Source: Tritrichomonas foetus (taxonomy: Eukaryota > Parabasalia > Tritrichomonadida > Tritrichomonadidae). From it: 22,972 nt of DNA. The notes under the pieces were generated by a model. That model was not told the DNA's origin, searched no databases, and was given only the letters and a program-made list of their open reading frames with translations. Shown piece after piece: positions 1-11,800 of this stretch. The DNA lies in NCBI GenBank assembly GCA_001839685.1, contig MLAK01000789.1, forward strand, positions 39,814 through 62,785, given 5' to 3'. How positions within the stretch are numbered: the first letter of the stretch is position 1; every line of letters begins with the position of its first letter. Position numbers and translations under genes: made by a program.

Positions 1-48
1 CATTATCACCTTCATTATCACCTACATTATCACCTTCGTTATCACCAC
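1..48 (+). repeat. 12-bp tandem repeat coding LSP[ST]
   Basis: Four 12-bp units with the core cattatcacct, the last more diverged. In the coding frame they read LSPS, LSPT, LSPS, LSPL, the start of a Ser/Pro/Thr-rich linker to about base 145. The array probably extends upstream of the window. The linker resembles the C-terminal stalk in composition. Confidence 0.75.
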
Positions 49-3000
49 TACAAACAGATGCAACAACATCAACTGCAACAGACACAACAACGACGGAAAT
101 TCTTCCACAAAGTCCTGAAGCAACACCAACTATATCACAATACATTAATTATGATGATATTATTATTGAAGGAATCACTGAGCCTATTATAATCGATGAA
201 GATTCTGAAACTAATTATATTATTAATACTACATTTAAGAATTGTAAAACAGGAGATTATATTCTTAAAATTTTCAAGCCTATTGTTTTTATTAACAATA
301 CATTTATTTTTGATGATCCATCAAAATCGTGTGGTGCAATACTCATTGATTACAGGACTGATCAAAAAGTTTTTGTTATTGATAATTGCTCATTTACAAA
401 TTGTATTTCTCCATTATCTGACAATGGTGTTACTATTCGTATTGAATCTAAAATTACCAGCTTTGAAATGATAAATTCCAAATTCAAGAATTGTGGGGTT
501 ATAAATAAGAATAGTATTTCCATCATTTCTTCAAGCATTATTATTGTTGATTGCGAATTTTCATTTACAAACGATATTGATAATTCTAATGTTCTACAGA
601 TTCTTGACTATAAATCTTCAACTATTCACATTAATTCAACAAAATTTGATCATTGTAATGGAGCGATTGAATTATATGAACAGAAAATGAATTCTTATAA
701 TACAATTGTAACGAATAAAATTATTCATTCGACAACAAATGATATTGTGATAGTCGATTGTATTTTCAATGCCAACAGAGCCAATATTTTAATCAATGTA
801 GATTCCGATTCAGAAATTCGTGGAATTTCACTTTCTAATTTAGAATATCAAAAATCCCTTTTCACATTCAAATCAACAGCTAATATTGATACACTGAATT
901 TGTTTGACATTGAATTAACAACAATAAAACCTTATGAAAATAGAAATACCAAATTATTTGAAACATTAACAACAATAAATTTGTTGAAACTCAATGACTG
1001 GAAATTGAAAGACTGTGATCCCATTCATATTAGTTCTACATCCTCAGAAAAATCACTTTCACTGGAAAATTGTTTATTTGAAGGTCAAGGAACTAATAGT
1101 AATTTTGATAGTTTTATTATTATTTCTAAAGAAGAATTTTCAATTTCAATCAATGAATGTACATTTACTGAATTAAAGAAAGAACATTCAATTATTCTTG
1201 ATTTTCAGACTATTGCAACTGGATCTATTTCTATTTCTGAATGTAAGTTTACACATTTACAATGTCAAGCAATATTAAATATTGAACAATTACAACAATC
1301 TATTACTATCAATGATTGTTTATTTGAAGAAATCATTTTTGATAAAGATAATCAACATGGTGTCTTTTATTGTTTAAATATTAATTCAATTACATTTGAG
1401 GATTGTTATTTCAATAAAATTACATCAAATGCAATTTCAACAGAAAAGGTTAATATTTTTGATTTACGTAAAACTGGATCAACATATACATTAAAGAATA
1501 TTACATTTATTGATAGTGAAGTTTCATGTATCTTTTATACAGATTGTGAACTAAAATGTAATATAGAAAATTGTAATTTCACTCGATTTGTTGCACAAAA
1601 TTATATTTTCTGTTTTAATCAACCAGAAACAACATCAAATATTATTATTAATAATTTTTTAGAAGATACCGTATTTAATCGTGTTCAAAATGTTATTGAT
1701 TCTTCTTTCATTGAATGTACTAGTCCTAATGGCGCATTTACATTATTTAATACAGAATTAATTTTAACAAGATGTCAATTGATTGATTTTACATCAAAAG
1801 TTTTCGGAAGTGATCAAGGAGGAGCTATTTATCTTCAAGAAAATAAAGATAATATTTTATATGCTTATGATTGTTATTTTGAAAATTGTAAAATTGACGG
1901 AGGTTCAACTACAATGGGAGCAAGTATATATGCACGAAAAGGTAATTCTGTTAATGTTTATAATTGTACATTCACGAAAGAAATGAAAGCTGACTTTGGA
2001 AAAGCTATATTTATTCATCAAAATTTCAATGAAAATATTATTAAATCATGTCATTTTGTTAATATTGCTACAAATGATGTCGGATCAATTATTGCTACAT
2101 TAGGTCAAAAAACTATTATTGAAGATTGTGAATTTTCACATGATAATATTGAATCAAGTTGTCAAGCTATTCAAGGTCGAACACATTGTTATTTAAAAAT
2201 TATAAATTGTACATTTACTAATCTTCATACATTTGGAACAGAAAGTTGGGCAGGTAATCAAGGAGGTGTGATTTATTTCTCTAATATTGCAAATGATGTT
2301 AATACCAATTATTCTCTTAAACAATTAGAGGTTATTAATTGTACATTTACCAATGTTAAATCCGATTATGGATCGCATGCAATTTATTGTCCATCTTGTC
2401 AAGTAGAAGGTCGAATTGGATGGTGTCCAATTATTCTTAGAGGTAATCATTTTTATGATTGTGGAAATGATAAAAGTGTTCTTTCAATTAACAGTACAGA
2501 ATTAACATATGAAGATAATCATATTCAATTTACGGAAAGTTCTCAAGATAATTCATGCTGTGGTCTTTTATTCCAAACAGAAACATCATCTAATAATATT
2601 CGAATTTTATCATCAACCTTTATTAATATATTTTCAGATGAAGCGATTAAACAAATCAATATTAAAGGAAATGAAAATATTCGTATTGAACAATGTGAGT
2701 TTACAAGCTGTAATAAAGCTATCGAACTTGAATTTAATACTGAAGCACCAACAACACCAATTATTTTAGATTCTTGTACATTTAATAATTGTGGTGATAA
2801 TATTATCTTTTCATCCACAGAAACACAATTTACTCTTAATGATTTTGAATTTATGAATATTAAATTTAATGGAATTTTATTATCTGTTAAAACAAATAAT
2901 AAACAAACGATTATTACATTTAATAATGCACAATTTAAGAATGTTCAATCTATTAATGAAAATGATATTTCGTTTATCTTTATGAATTCCATTGGAGATC

Positions 3001-6000
3001 AAGAAATTGACAGAATTAATATTGAAAATACACATTTTATAACAAATTGTTTACCAATTAATATTAAATCCACATCCTCAGAAAAATCACTTTCACTGGA
3101 AAATTGTTTATTTGAAGGTCAAGGAACTAATAGTAATTTTGATAGTTTTATTATTATTTCTAAAGAAGAATTTTCAATTTCAATCAATGAATGTACATTT
3201 ACTGAATTAAAGAAAGAACATTCAATTATTCTTGATTTTCAGACTATTGCAACTGGATCTATTTCTATTTCTGAATGTAAGTTTACACATTTACAATGTC
3301 AATCATTATTACATATTACTAAATATGAAAGTGAAATCATTATTTCTAATAGTAATTTCACATTTATTGCTCTTGATAAAAATGATCAACATGGTATCTT
3401 TTATTGCGAATCACTAAGAAGTATTACATTTGATAATTGTAATTTCACTGAGATTTCACAAATTTCTACTACCATTAATATTTTTGATTTACGTAAAGCA
3501 GGTTCTGTAATGAAATTTATTGAGACTACTTATATAAATAGTGAATGTTCTTGTGTAATCTATACGAATACAGCTCCCGTTAGTGTTGAAATTGAAAGGT
3601 TTCGTTTTCAAAATATCACTAATGCTAATTATTCTATTTGTATGAATGCAGCTGATCAAGGCAGTCATCATTTCAAAGCAATTGATTCAACATTTATTGA
3701 TATTTTGAATAAAGGTAAAAATCAATATGCATCAGTATTTTCAACATTTGTAACTGAAATTGAAATTAATAATGTTCGTATTGAATTTCCATATGATGAA
3801 CGTCGTTCTAATGTTATTAATACTGAAAGAAAGCCAACCAAATGTACAATTACTAATTTTAATGTTTCAGGAGCACAAAACATTGGATCATATTTATCTA
3901 TTAATCTTGCATTTGGATCATGCCAATTTACAATGACTAATATTATTATAGAGAACTGTTTAAACGATCAAGGAATTAATGCATTCATTCATTTAAGAAA
4001 TGAAGGTTCGACTATATTTTCAAATGTTATTATTCAAAATATTAATAGTAATCATAATTTGATTCAACTTCAAGGTTCACATAATAATCAGCAATTTGTA
4101 TTTGAGGAATGTCAATTTATTAATCTTCAAATGACAGGAGGAAATGGATTAGGTGCCACAGGAATTTTTACGATGGGTCCTCTCAATATAAAATATTTGA
4201 GATGTTCATTTATTGAATGTACACATGAACAAGGAATGATTTCAATTCCATCTGATTCTATATTAAATGAAATTACATTTGAATCATGTTTATTTGAAGG
4301 CAAAGAAGGAGAATCTAATAATAATGGAGGTATTTCTGTTCATAAAAATATTCCAGTTTTTATTCAAGGATGCAACTTTTCTAATATTCAAAATTCTGAA
4401 TTAGGAGCTATTAATATTTTCCCCGAGTCACTTCAAACAGACACAATCTCAAAATGTATTTTTGAAAATTGTCTCCATAACATTCTGATTTTATATTCGG
4501 CATCATCTAACACTATTCATAACTGTCACATTAATGAAATCATTTTTGAAAATACTTTATTATCATCCAAGCTTCAACCAGGTAGTGATGCCCCATCATC
4601 ATTAACCATATCTAATTTGGAATTTGTCGATATTCAATCGACGACAGAAAATAGTTCTTTATTGATTAAATCAATTAGCCAACTTAATGAACTAAACATT
4701 GAAAATTGTAATTTCACTACAGCTGTTATGCCTATTTTTCTCCAAACTAATTCACACATTGATAAACTCAACATTATACATTGTTTAATAAATGGCCAAA
4801 AGTCAGAAAAATCCGATTTTCAACCAATTTCTATCATTAAAGTTGATGATAATATCGATGTTTCTCTTTCAGAGTGCCAATTTGATACCATCAGCAGGTT
4901 ACATGCTGTATTAATCGATATTGATTCCATCGTTGATAAACATGTTTTAGTTGATCAAATGCAATTTAATAATATTTGTTGTCAAGCAATTATTAATATG
5001 ACTCAACTGACAACTGCTGTCAGTATAGAAAATTCTGTATTTACAAATATCATTTTTGATACAAAAGACCAACATGGTGTATTTTATTGTGAATCAATTA
5101 AAAGTTTAACATTTGAGAATTGTTATTTTGCCCAATTATCATCCCAAATTGAAGGTGTTTTTGAATCAGCACATAAAGTTAATTTATTTGATTTACGAAG
5201 ACATGAATCCAATTTATATTTAAATAATGTTACTGTTTATAATTCTACGATTTCCTGTATTATTTATACCGAAAAGCTAGTTTCAGTTTATATTGATGAA
5301 AGTAATTTCTGTGAATTAACTAATCAAAATTATTTCATTGTCATGGAAATTGAAAAAGAATCACCAGTAACAAGAACAAATACCTTTTCAAGTACGAATA
5401 CAAAAATTTATGATATTTTGAATCAAGGAAATAATGATTATGCTGCCATGTTTGCAACATTCGCCCATACAATCATTATTGAAAATGTCTCAATTAATTT
5501 CATCTCATCAGATCGTTTTTCAGCTGTTGTATATTTCAATTCACAACCTAAATCGCTTCTTATGAATTATTTATATGTTTATGGTCTTTATAAAAAGGAT
5601 GGTAGATCAGTAATTGACTTGAATAATTTACATGATTGTGAATTAATATTTACTAATAATTATTTTGAACATTGTGTTAATGTTGATAATACTCCATGCA
5701 TTTTCTTATCTAATACCAAATTTAGTACTATTGAAAATATTACATGCAAAGATGTTACAACATCATCATTATTTATTAAACTTTCCGGAAGTTTTGAAGC
5801 AAATTGTTTTACATTTAATACATGGAAATTTATTAATTTTGAATCAACTGCTCGTGCAGGAGGTGTTGGTATTGAAATTTATTCACAATTAGCAAGTGTT
5901 TCATTTTTTGAATGCGAATTTATTCATTGTTATAGTCCTCAAGGCTGTATTTGTTTTGACCCCTTTAATAGTCATGATTATGGCGAATCAGTTATTACAC

Positions 6001-8876
6001 AAGCTTCTTTTGAGAGATGTTTATTCAAAGGGAAAGAAGAATTAATTACAAATAATTCTACTTCTTGCGGAATTGTTTCAACTAAAGATATTTCAATTAA
6101 TTTGATTCAATGCGAATTTGTGAATATGACCACCAATAACATGATTGTTCTTAATTTCTCTGGCATTATTAAAAAGACTATTAGTCTTGAAAAATGCTCA
6201 TTTAATTCACTTCAATGTAAATCGATCTTAGAGGCGATGGAATTGACTACTAATGTGTTAATTAAAGATTGTCTATTTGACAATATTACATTTGATACTG
6301 CAGAACAACAAGGTGTTTTCTATTGCAATTCTACAAACGAACTTAAATTCTCAAAATGTACTTTTACAGGTATTTTCAGTACAGAAGAAGCAAATAAAGT
6401 TAATTTATTTGATTTGCGTAAAGATTCTTCATCCATTATATTAGAGGAAGTTTCTGTTCAAAATTCACAAATTTCATGTATCTTATATGCAGATAATCAA
6501 GTTTCAGTTCGAGTTCATTCTTCTATATTTTATAAAATTCATAACGACAATCATTTCTTCTGTTTCAACGAACGTCTTGAAAAAGAAAATTCCTACTCAG
6601 TTGAAAATACAACTATTATAGATGTTAAAAATGATGGAAGTAATGAATATGGATCACTTTTTGCCTTCTTTGTTAATCATGTTACAATTAATCATGTTCG
6701 AATTATATATAATGATTTTCATAGCATTTCTAATATCATTGGATTCTCAAGCAAAACGCAAGATATTTCTATCAATTACTTTGAAGTTTCTGGAATAAAA
6801 AATGCTTTTGGACGTTCATCTATTGATTTTAATAATCTTGAAGATTGCTCAATTACTGTTCAGCATTGCTATTTCGAAAACATTGATAATACAGATATAT
6901 ATAGTGGCTCTATCTTTATCCTTAATACTAATATTGTACCTACATTTGACAATATTACATTCAAAGACGCCAAAAGTAATCAAAAACTTCTTAAATTTGA
7001 CCTCGAATTTGATGATGCTTTGGTTTTGAATCATTGGAATTTCAATAATTCCATCTCCACAACAGAATCTGGAGCCGTTGAAATTTTGCTGACTGGTCAA
7101 ATAACCGCTCTTGAATTTAATGAATGCACGTTTGATAAATGTGAATCGAAAAAAGGTGTTGTTACAATGACAAGTGAATCCAAAGAAATTACATCAATGA
7201 CATTTACACAATGCATAATATATGGTAATGAAAAATTAACCAGTGGAAATACATATTGTGGAATCGAAATTGTTTCCAAATCACAAAATATTGAGATTAA
7301 TAATTGTACTTTCTTAAATCATCGAAATGTAGACCAAGGATCAATTGTTATTCACAATTCTAATAGCTATAATGAAATTCAATTTACAAATTTGATGTTC
7401 CAAAACTGTGAAAATGCTGTTTTACTTCAATTCTCTCAAGATAAGCCAATTTCTAATTGTATTTTTGAAAATATCACCTCTGATAATAAATTAATTACAG
7501 TTAAATCTCAAAATACTATTCCAGAAATTACTGTTGAACATTTAATCTTCCGTTATGTAAAGAGTTCATCTCAATATGGTGGAGGATGTCCATTCTGGGC
7601 ATCAGGATTTGATAAAGTTACTTTTACAGAATGTGAATGGCATTATAATTATGCAATTTATCAAGAATCTCAAACCGATTCATTACGAGGAAATCATCGA
7701 AATGGAGAAGGAGGAGGATTACAATTTGGTTATCATGAAAATTTATATAATACTGAATTAGAATTTAATGTATGTAAATTTATGAATAATCAAGCTGATT
7801 CATATGGAGGAGCATTAGCAGTTTTAACTATTAAACCATTAACAATCATCAATTGTGAATTTATCAACAATCAAGCAGGTCTTAAAGATGTAACAAATGA
7901 ACAAGGATATGGAGGAGCCCTTTATATTTATTCTGGATTTTCACACTCACTATTATCAGATTCTTTACTTCTTAATAATGACAAAACTCGAGCCATGATG
8001 CCAGTAGTAGATATTACAGGATGCCATTTCTATAAAAACTCTGCCAAAGATGCTCATGCAATTTATATTCGTGGCTGTCAAGAATCTGAAATCAATATAA
8101 ATTCTGGCACAGTTTTTACAGACAATGGCAACGATAAATTTGTTATTATTAGTGAGTCACCTAATATTAAATTTGGAGATGTTGTATTTAATAATTCTGA
8201 TCCAAGTAGCACATCGCGACCACTTGACTTCCCAGAAGGATCAGATGCAGTTTTTGAAAATTTGAGATTAGCTGGATACAGTTCACCACCTGGATCAATT
8301 GGAAATGCACTTTACGCAAAGCCAAACTTAAGATCTGTTACTGTTAGAAACTGTACATTTATCAATTGTGGAACTTCAGGATATGTCGTAGCAATATTTT
8401 CCACACCTCTCACATTTATTGATAATCGTATTATTTTTGATGATGTAGAACAAGCATGCTGTGGGTTACGAATTTATAATACAGGAGATGTTATTATTGA
8501 TCAGTGTTCATTTATTAGATGTAAAGTTCAATCTCCTGATATGACTGATGCTGCAGGAATAGTTTATAAACAAGACACAGCACGACTAAATGATCGTTTT
8601 GAAATATCCAATACAGAATTTGTTCAAACAGCAGGAGAAGGATATAGATGCATGCTTTTAACATTGCAAAATGATTTTAATTCACAAAATATTTCAATCA
8701 TTGAATGTAAAGAAGCTAAATATACCTGTTATTTATTATTCAAGGATAGCAGAACAATTAGTTTCAGGGAATGGAATCTCCATAATAATACTATTAATAG
8801 TGAAGATGGAGGAGGAAGTGGTATTTTTATTGATAAATCTAATAATAATCGAATTACTCTAGAATTTAGTGATTGA
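3..8876 (+). CDS. Giant repeat surface protein, segment 1 (open at 5' end, ends at premature TGA)
   Basis: The ATG at 468 is an internal methionine: the same frame is open back to base 3 and codes repeat-type sequence (NTTFKNC, NCSFTNC), so the segment is about 2,957 codons. Residues 1-16 are LSP[ST] repeats, followed by a Thr/Ser/Pro-rich linker to about residue 48. After that come hundreds of beta-strand-length units of the form I-x-x-C-x-F-x-x-[NIC], typical of a right-handed parallel beta-helix. Four copies of a long module share QHGVFYC and N[IL]FDLRK (anchors at 1353, 3387, 5070 and 6306). GGA motifs are sparse until about 7570, then become frequent (GGGLQFG, YGGALAV, YGGALYI). No signal peptide or membrane helix is visible in this part. 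It stops at TGA 8874-8876, where sister modules have Cys. Function is unknown; a surface or secreted structural/adhesive role is inferred from the family and from the membrane anchor in segment 4. Confidence 0.75.
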   Translation, partial: LSPSLSPTLSPSLSPLQTDATTSTATDTTTTEILPQSPEATPTISQYINYDDIIIEGITEPIIIDEDSETNYIINTTFKNCKTGDYILKIFKPIVFINNTFIFDDPSKSCGAILIDYRTDQKVFVIDNCSFTNCISPLSDNGVTIRIESKITSFEMINSKFKNCGVINKNSISIISSSIIIVDCEFSFTNDIDNSNVLQILDYKSSTIHINSTKFDHCNGAIELYEQKMNSYNTIVTNKIIHSTTNDIVIVDCIFNANRANILINVDSDSEIRGISLSNLEYQKSLFTFKSTANIDTLNLFDIELTTIKPYENRNTKLFETLTTINLLKLNDWKLKDCDPIHISSTSSEKSLSLENCLFEGQGTNSNFDSFIIISKEEFSISINECTFTELKKEHSIILDFQTIATGSISISECKFTHLQCQAILNIEQLQQSITINDCLFEEIIFDKDNQHGVFYCLNINSITFEDCYFNKITSNAISTEKVNIFDLRKTGSTYTLKNITFIDSEVSCIFYTDCELKCNIENCNFTRFVAQNYIFCFNQPETTSNIIINNFLEDTVFNRVQNVIDSSFIECTSPNGAFTLFNTELILTRCQLIDFTSKVFGSDQGGAIYLQENKDNILYAYDCYFENCKIDGGSTTMGASIYARKGNSVNVYNCTFTKEMKADFGKAIFIHQNFNENIIKSCHFVNIATNDVGSIIATLGQKTIIEDCEFSHDNIESSCQAIQGRTHCYLKIINCTFTNLHTFGTESWAGNQGGVIYFSNIANDVNTNYSLKQLEVINCTFTNVKSDYGSHAIYCPSCQVEGRIGWCPIILRGNHFYDCGNDKSVLSINSTELTYEDNHIQFTESSQDNSCCGLLFQTETSSNNIRILSSTFINIFSDEAIKQINIKGNENIRIEQCEFTSCNKAIELEFNTEAPTTPIILDSCTFNNCGDNIIFSSTETQFTLNDFEFMNIKFNGILLSVKTNNKQTIITFNNAQFKNVQSINENDISFIFMNSIGDQEIDRINIENTHFITNCLPINIKSTSSEKSLSLENCLFEGQGTNSNFDSFIIISKEEFSISINECTFTELKKEHSIILDFQTIATGSISISECKFTHLQCQSLLHITKYESEIIISNSNFTFIALDKNDQHGIFYCESLRSITFDNCNFTEISQISTTINIFDLRKAGSVMKFIETTYINSECSCVIYTNTAPVSVEIERFRFQNITNANYSICMNAADQGSHHFKAIDSTFIDILNKGKNQYASVFSTFVTEIEINNVRIEFPYDERRSNVINTERKPTKCTITNFNVSGAQNIGSYLSINLAFGSCQFTMTNIIIENCLNDQGINAFIHLRNEGSTIFSNVIIQNINSNHNLIQLQGSHNNQQFVFEECQFINLQMTGGNGLGATGIFTMGPLNIKYLRCSFIECTHEQGMISIPSDSILNEITFESCLFEGKEGESNNNGGISVHKNIPVFIQGCNFSNIQNSELGAINIFPESLQTDTISKCIFENCLHNILILYSASSNTIHNCHINEIIFENTLLSSKLQPGSDAPSSLTISNLEFVDIQSTTENSSLLIKSISQLNELNIENCNFTTAVMPIFLQTNSHIDKLNIIHCLINGQKSEKSDFQPISIIKVDDNIDVSLSECQFDTISRLHAVLIDIDSIVDKHVLVDQMQFNNICCQAIINMTQLTTAVSIENSVFTNIIFDTKDQHGVFYCESIKSLTFENCYFAQLSSQIEGVFESAHKVNLFDLRRHESNLYLNNVTVYNSTISCIIYTEKLVSVYIDESNFCELTNQNYFIVMEIEKESPVTRTNTFSSTNTKIYDILNQGNNDYAAMFATFAHTIIIENVSINFISSDRFSAVVYFNSQPKSLLMNYLYVYGLYKKDGRSVIDLNNLHDCELIFTNNYFEHCVNVDNTPCIFLSNTKFSTIENITCKDVTTSSLFIKLSGSFEANCFTFNTWKFINFESTARAGGVGIEIYSQLASVSFFECEFIHCYSPQGCICFDPFNSHDYGESVITQASFERCLFKGKEELITNNSTSCGIVSTKDISINLIQCEFVNMTTNNMIVLNFSGIIKKTISLEKCSFNSLQCKSILEAMELTTNVLIKDCLFDNITFDTAEQQGVFYCNSTNELKFSKCTFTGIFSTEEANKVNLFDLRKDSSSIILEEVSVQNSQISCILYADNQVSVRVHSSIFYKIHNDNHFFCFNERLEKENSYSVENTTIIDVKNDGSNEYGSLFAFFVNHVTINHVRIIYNDFHSISNIIGFSSKTQDISINYFEVSGIKNAFGRSSIDFNNLEDCSITVQHCYFENIDNTDIYSGSIFILNTNIVPTFDNITFKDAKSNQKLLKFDLEFDDALVLNHWNFNNSISTTESGAVEILLTGQITALEFNECTFDKCESKKGVVTMTSESKEITSMTFTQCIIYGNEKLTSGNTYCGIEIVSKSQNIEINNCTFLNHRNVDQGSIVIHNSNSYNEIQFTNLMFQNCENAVLLQFSQDKPISNCIFENITSDNKLITVKSQNTIPEITVEHLIFRYVKSSSQYGGGCPFWASGFDKVTFTECEWHYNYAIYQESQTDSLRGNHRNGEGGGLQFGYHENLYNTELEFNVCKFMNNQADSYGGALAVLTIKPLTIINCEFINNQAGLKDVTNEQGYGGALYIYSGFSHSLLSDSLLLNNDKTRAMMPVVDITGCHFYKNSAKDAHAIYIRGCQESEININSGTVFTDNGNDKFVIISESPNIKFGDVVFNNSDPSSTSRPLDFPEGSDAVFENLRLAGYSSPPGSIGNALYAKPNLRSVTVRNCTFINCGTSGYVVAIFSTPLTFIDNRIIFDDVEQACCGLRIYNTGDVIIDQCSFIRCKVQSPDMTDAAGIVYKQDTARLNDRFEISNTEFVQTAGEGYRCMLLTLQNDFNSQNISIIECKEAKYTCYLLFKDSRTISFREWNLHNNTINSEDGGGSGIFIDKSNNNRITLEFSD
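1038..1268 (+). repeat. Copy 1 of a perfect 231-bp internal duplication
   Basis: The 231 bases from 1038 to 1268 are identical, by direct reading, to 3072-3302. The offset of 2,034 bp is 678 codons, so the frame is kept. The encoded segment begins TSSEKSLSLENCLF and ends HLQCQ. Sequence on both sides is clearly diverged, which points to recent gene conversion or unequal exchange between modules. Confidence 0.9.
3072..3302 (+). repeat. Copy 2 of a perfect 231-bp internal duplication
   Basis: Identical to 1038-1268 over its full length. The junctions are sharp: the upstream base and the base after aatgtcaa differ between copies, while more distant flanks are only similar at the protein level. 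Confidence 0.9.
8874..8876 (+). other. Premature in-frame TGA (lesion 1)
   Basis: The TGA sits between LEFSD and NWSYNQ. In ten or so sister modules the same position after GGGxGxW is Cys, and one related strand has Trp. TGT, TGC or TGG are each one substitution away. Confidence 0.85.
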
Positions 8877-11800
8877 AACTGGTCATATAATCAAGGTCAA
8901 AATGGTGGCGGATTTCAATGTGGATCAACAGAATTAAATTCTAATACAAGATTAACATTTGAAAGATGCACATTTATGAATAACAGAGCAGTTGATATCG
9001 GTGGAGCATTATATATTACTACCACAGAAAACTGCCAAATTGACAATTGCACTTTTATTTCAAATTCTGCTAATTCTAAAGGTGGGGCTATTTTTATTGA
9101 TTCAGATGTTCATACTTCTGATAATCTTCCATCATTTTATATTGAACGATGCTATTTTGAAGAAAACAATGGAGGTGTAAATGGACATGCTTTATATTTA
9201 AGTGGATCCAAATCATATATTAAAATATATCATCAAAATGCCTTTTTAAATAATGGAGGTAATTCAGGAAGCACAATATATACCAGTTCAAATGATATAA
9301 CTATTCAGGATAATTCATTCAATATTACTGAAAATGGATCTAAAAGCAGAGGAATTCATATTTCAACTGTTGCTAATATTGACTTAGAAAATTTGATATT
9401 TGATGGTTGTTTATCACAAACTGAGAATGGAGGAGCAATTTATATCGAATCCCCGGAAGGATCTACATCAGATACATATATTATTAGAAACAGCAAATTT
9501 ATAAATTGTCAATCATCTTCAGGAAAAGGTGGTGCAATTTATGTTGATTCAAGGGTTTCTGAACTCATTATTCAATCTACAGTCTTCCAAAGTTGTTTAT
9601 CCAAAGAAGAAGGATCTGCTATCTTTATTTGTGAAAGAGTTGGAATAACTACAATTGAAAAAAGTGTTGAGTTTATTGATATAATTGGCGAGAAACATAT
9701 TATTGGTTCGGAATGCAATGAGCTTATAATTACTGGCTTGACGTTTATACCATCTGAAGAACAAATAATGGCCCCTGCAATTTATCTCCATGGTGGATCA
9801 GCATCAATTACAAAAGTTTACTTTGACAGATGTAAAGGAGGTATAAAAGTTTCCAATCCAACTGAAAATGCAGTTATAGAAAACTGTGTTTTTTCAAATT
9901 GTTTTTCACATAACAAAGGGGTTATTAATCAGATTGACAATAAAAAATGTTCATTTAATAATAATATTGTGAATTATTCTTCTAATTCACAAGGTCAATC
10001 AATGAGAGCCATTGATATAAGAAGTGATGGAGAAATTGAAATTCAATTTAACCAGTTTTCCAAATGTATTGGAACTGATGGAGTAGGTGTAATTTTTGTT
10101 TATTGTCCTTCTAATACGATATATAATGGTGAGACGACGATAAATTACAATCAATTTACCGAATGTGGCAATAATAGAGATTCTTTCTTTACCATTCATA
10201 CAGTAGGTAAATTCAATTTTGACCATAATGTAATATCCAACAGCATTATTCAAAATCACGAACGTGCATGTAGAGTTCAAGGACTTCCTAAAGATACACA
10301 TTTAATAATAACTAATCTATCAATTATTGAGTGCCAATCAAGTTGTGATTATGGCGGTGGTTTTGGTTTTTGTTTGAAATTTGATGGTAAAGTTACATTT
10401 AACAAATGTGAATTTCGAGGAAATATTGCTCAACGTTCCAAAGAAAGAAATGGATTTGGAGGTGCATTTTGTGTAGATACAGATAATAAAATTGAGCATA
10501 TATTTGATGGTTGTATATTCGATAATAATAAGGCAGCTCATGGTGGTGCTCTAGCAATTAAAACCTCTAATTTATGTACAATTCAGAACTGTGTATTTTA
10601 TGAGAATCAAGCAGGTTATTCAGACACAGTATCTGATTCTAAAGGTGGAGCTATTTATATATTAAATGAAAATGGAGAAACTTTATCAATTACTAATTGT
10701 ACTTTTACTTCTAATATTGCTTCAAAAACATTCGAAGGTCATGCTATTTATGCTAAAACTTTAACTACTAAAATAAGAATTAATTCTAATTGTCAATTCA
10801 TTGATAATGGAAATGATCAATTGAATGGATATACAATTGTTTCAGAAGTTAATGATTTCGAATTTTCTAACAATACTGTGAAATTCTCATCTATTAGTTC
10901 TTCATCAACATCAATTCTTTTAACTGGAACAACTAATGATGTAGGTAATTTAATCACCAAATCCAGATTCGTGAATTCCAATGGAAAAAATAATAATGGA
11001 AATGCAATTAAAATTGATAGTTCATTGTCAAAAGTCACAATTGATAGTTGTATTTTTGAATCATGTGGAAATACTAAAACTACATATAGTATCTGGAATG
11101 AAGGAAAAGTTTCCATTATTAATAATTGTGAATTTAGTTATTCTGATAATTCGAAATCGGCTACAATGTGTATAAAATCCAAAGGTGACCACACAATTAC
11201 AAAGTGCAATATTACTAATTCAAATTCTAGAGACGGTTCATTGAAGTATAGCCCAACTATTGCATTTGAAGGCATAGAATCTCATTTAATTTTCCAAAAT
11301 GTTATTTTTGATTCTCCAATTGGTGATGATACAGTTGCCTTTAATTTAGATTTAAGTGGATCAATTCCTTATATAATTGACCATATTACGGTTCAAAATG
11401 CACAATCAGGATCACCCACAAGCAAAGTTATACTTGGTGGTTCTTTATCAGATTTTATTTTCGATTCTTTCATTTACAAGAACAACATTGTAACAGCTAC
11501 ATATTGTGGCGGATCAGGCATATGGTTGCAAATCAATAATGAAAAAGCGAATATAACATTTACAAACTGTTTATTTGAATCAAACTATGCGAAAGGAACG
11601 ACTAAAACCGAGAACAATCAAAATGGAAGAGGTGGAGGTTTACAAGTTGGATTTGAACCAACACCAGCTAAAATACAACTTTCTATGAATCATTGTCAAT
11701 TTATTAGCAATCAAGCAGAGTTTGAGGGAGGTGCATTATCAATATCTACAAATCATCCAGTTTTAATTGATGATTGTATCTTTAGAAATAATCAAGCCCT

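Larger units (their letters stand above)
1035..6900 (+). repeat. Four long modules with QHGVFYC / FDLRK signature
   Basis: Four diverged copies of one long protein module follow each other in segment 1. The anchor Q[HQ]G[VI]FYC begins at 1353, 3387, 5070 and 6306 (spacings 2034, 1683 and 1236 bp), each followed by [IL]FDLR[KR] and then SC[IV][IFL]Y[TA]. Copies 2-4 also share later blocks such as NVR/NVS-I and FNNLxDC-like strands. The copies are diverged at DNA level apart from the 231-bp duplication. The uneven spacing suggests insertion or loss of smaller strand units within modules. Confidence 0.7.

Noticed and set aside
468..470. ATG at 468 as the start of the giant gene
   Set aside because: The same frame is open back to base 3 and codes the same repeat type, so this is an internal Met.
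196..471. Short open frame overlapping the gene's 5' part, and many similar 60-130 codon frames on both strands up to 20511
   Set aside because: They are shadows of the main frame: Leu/Ile-rich low-complexity translations with no motifs, all overlapping better-supported coding.
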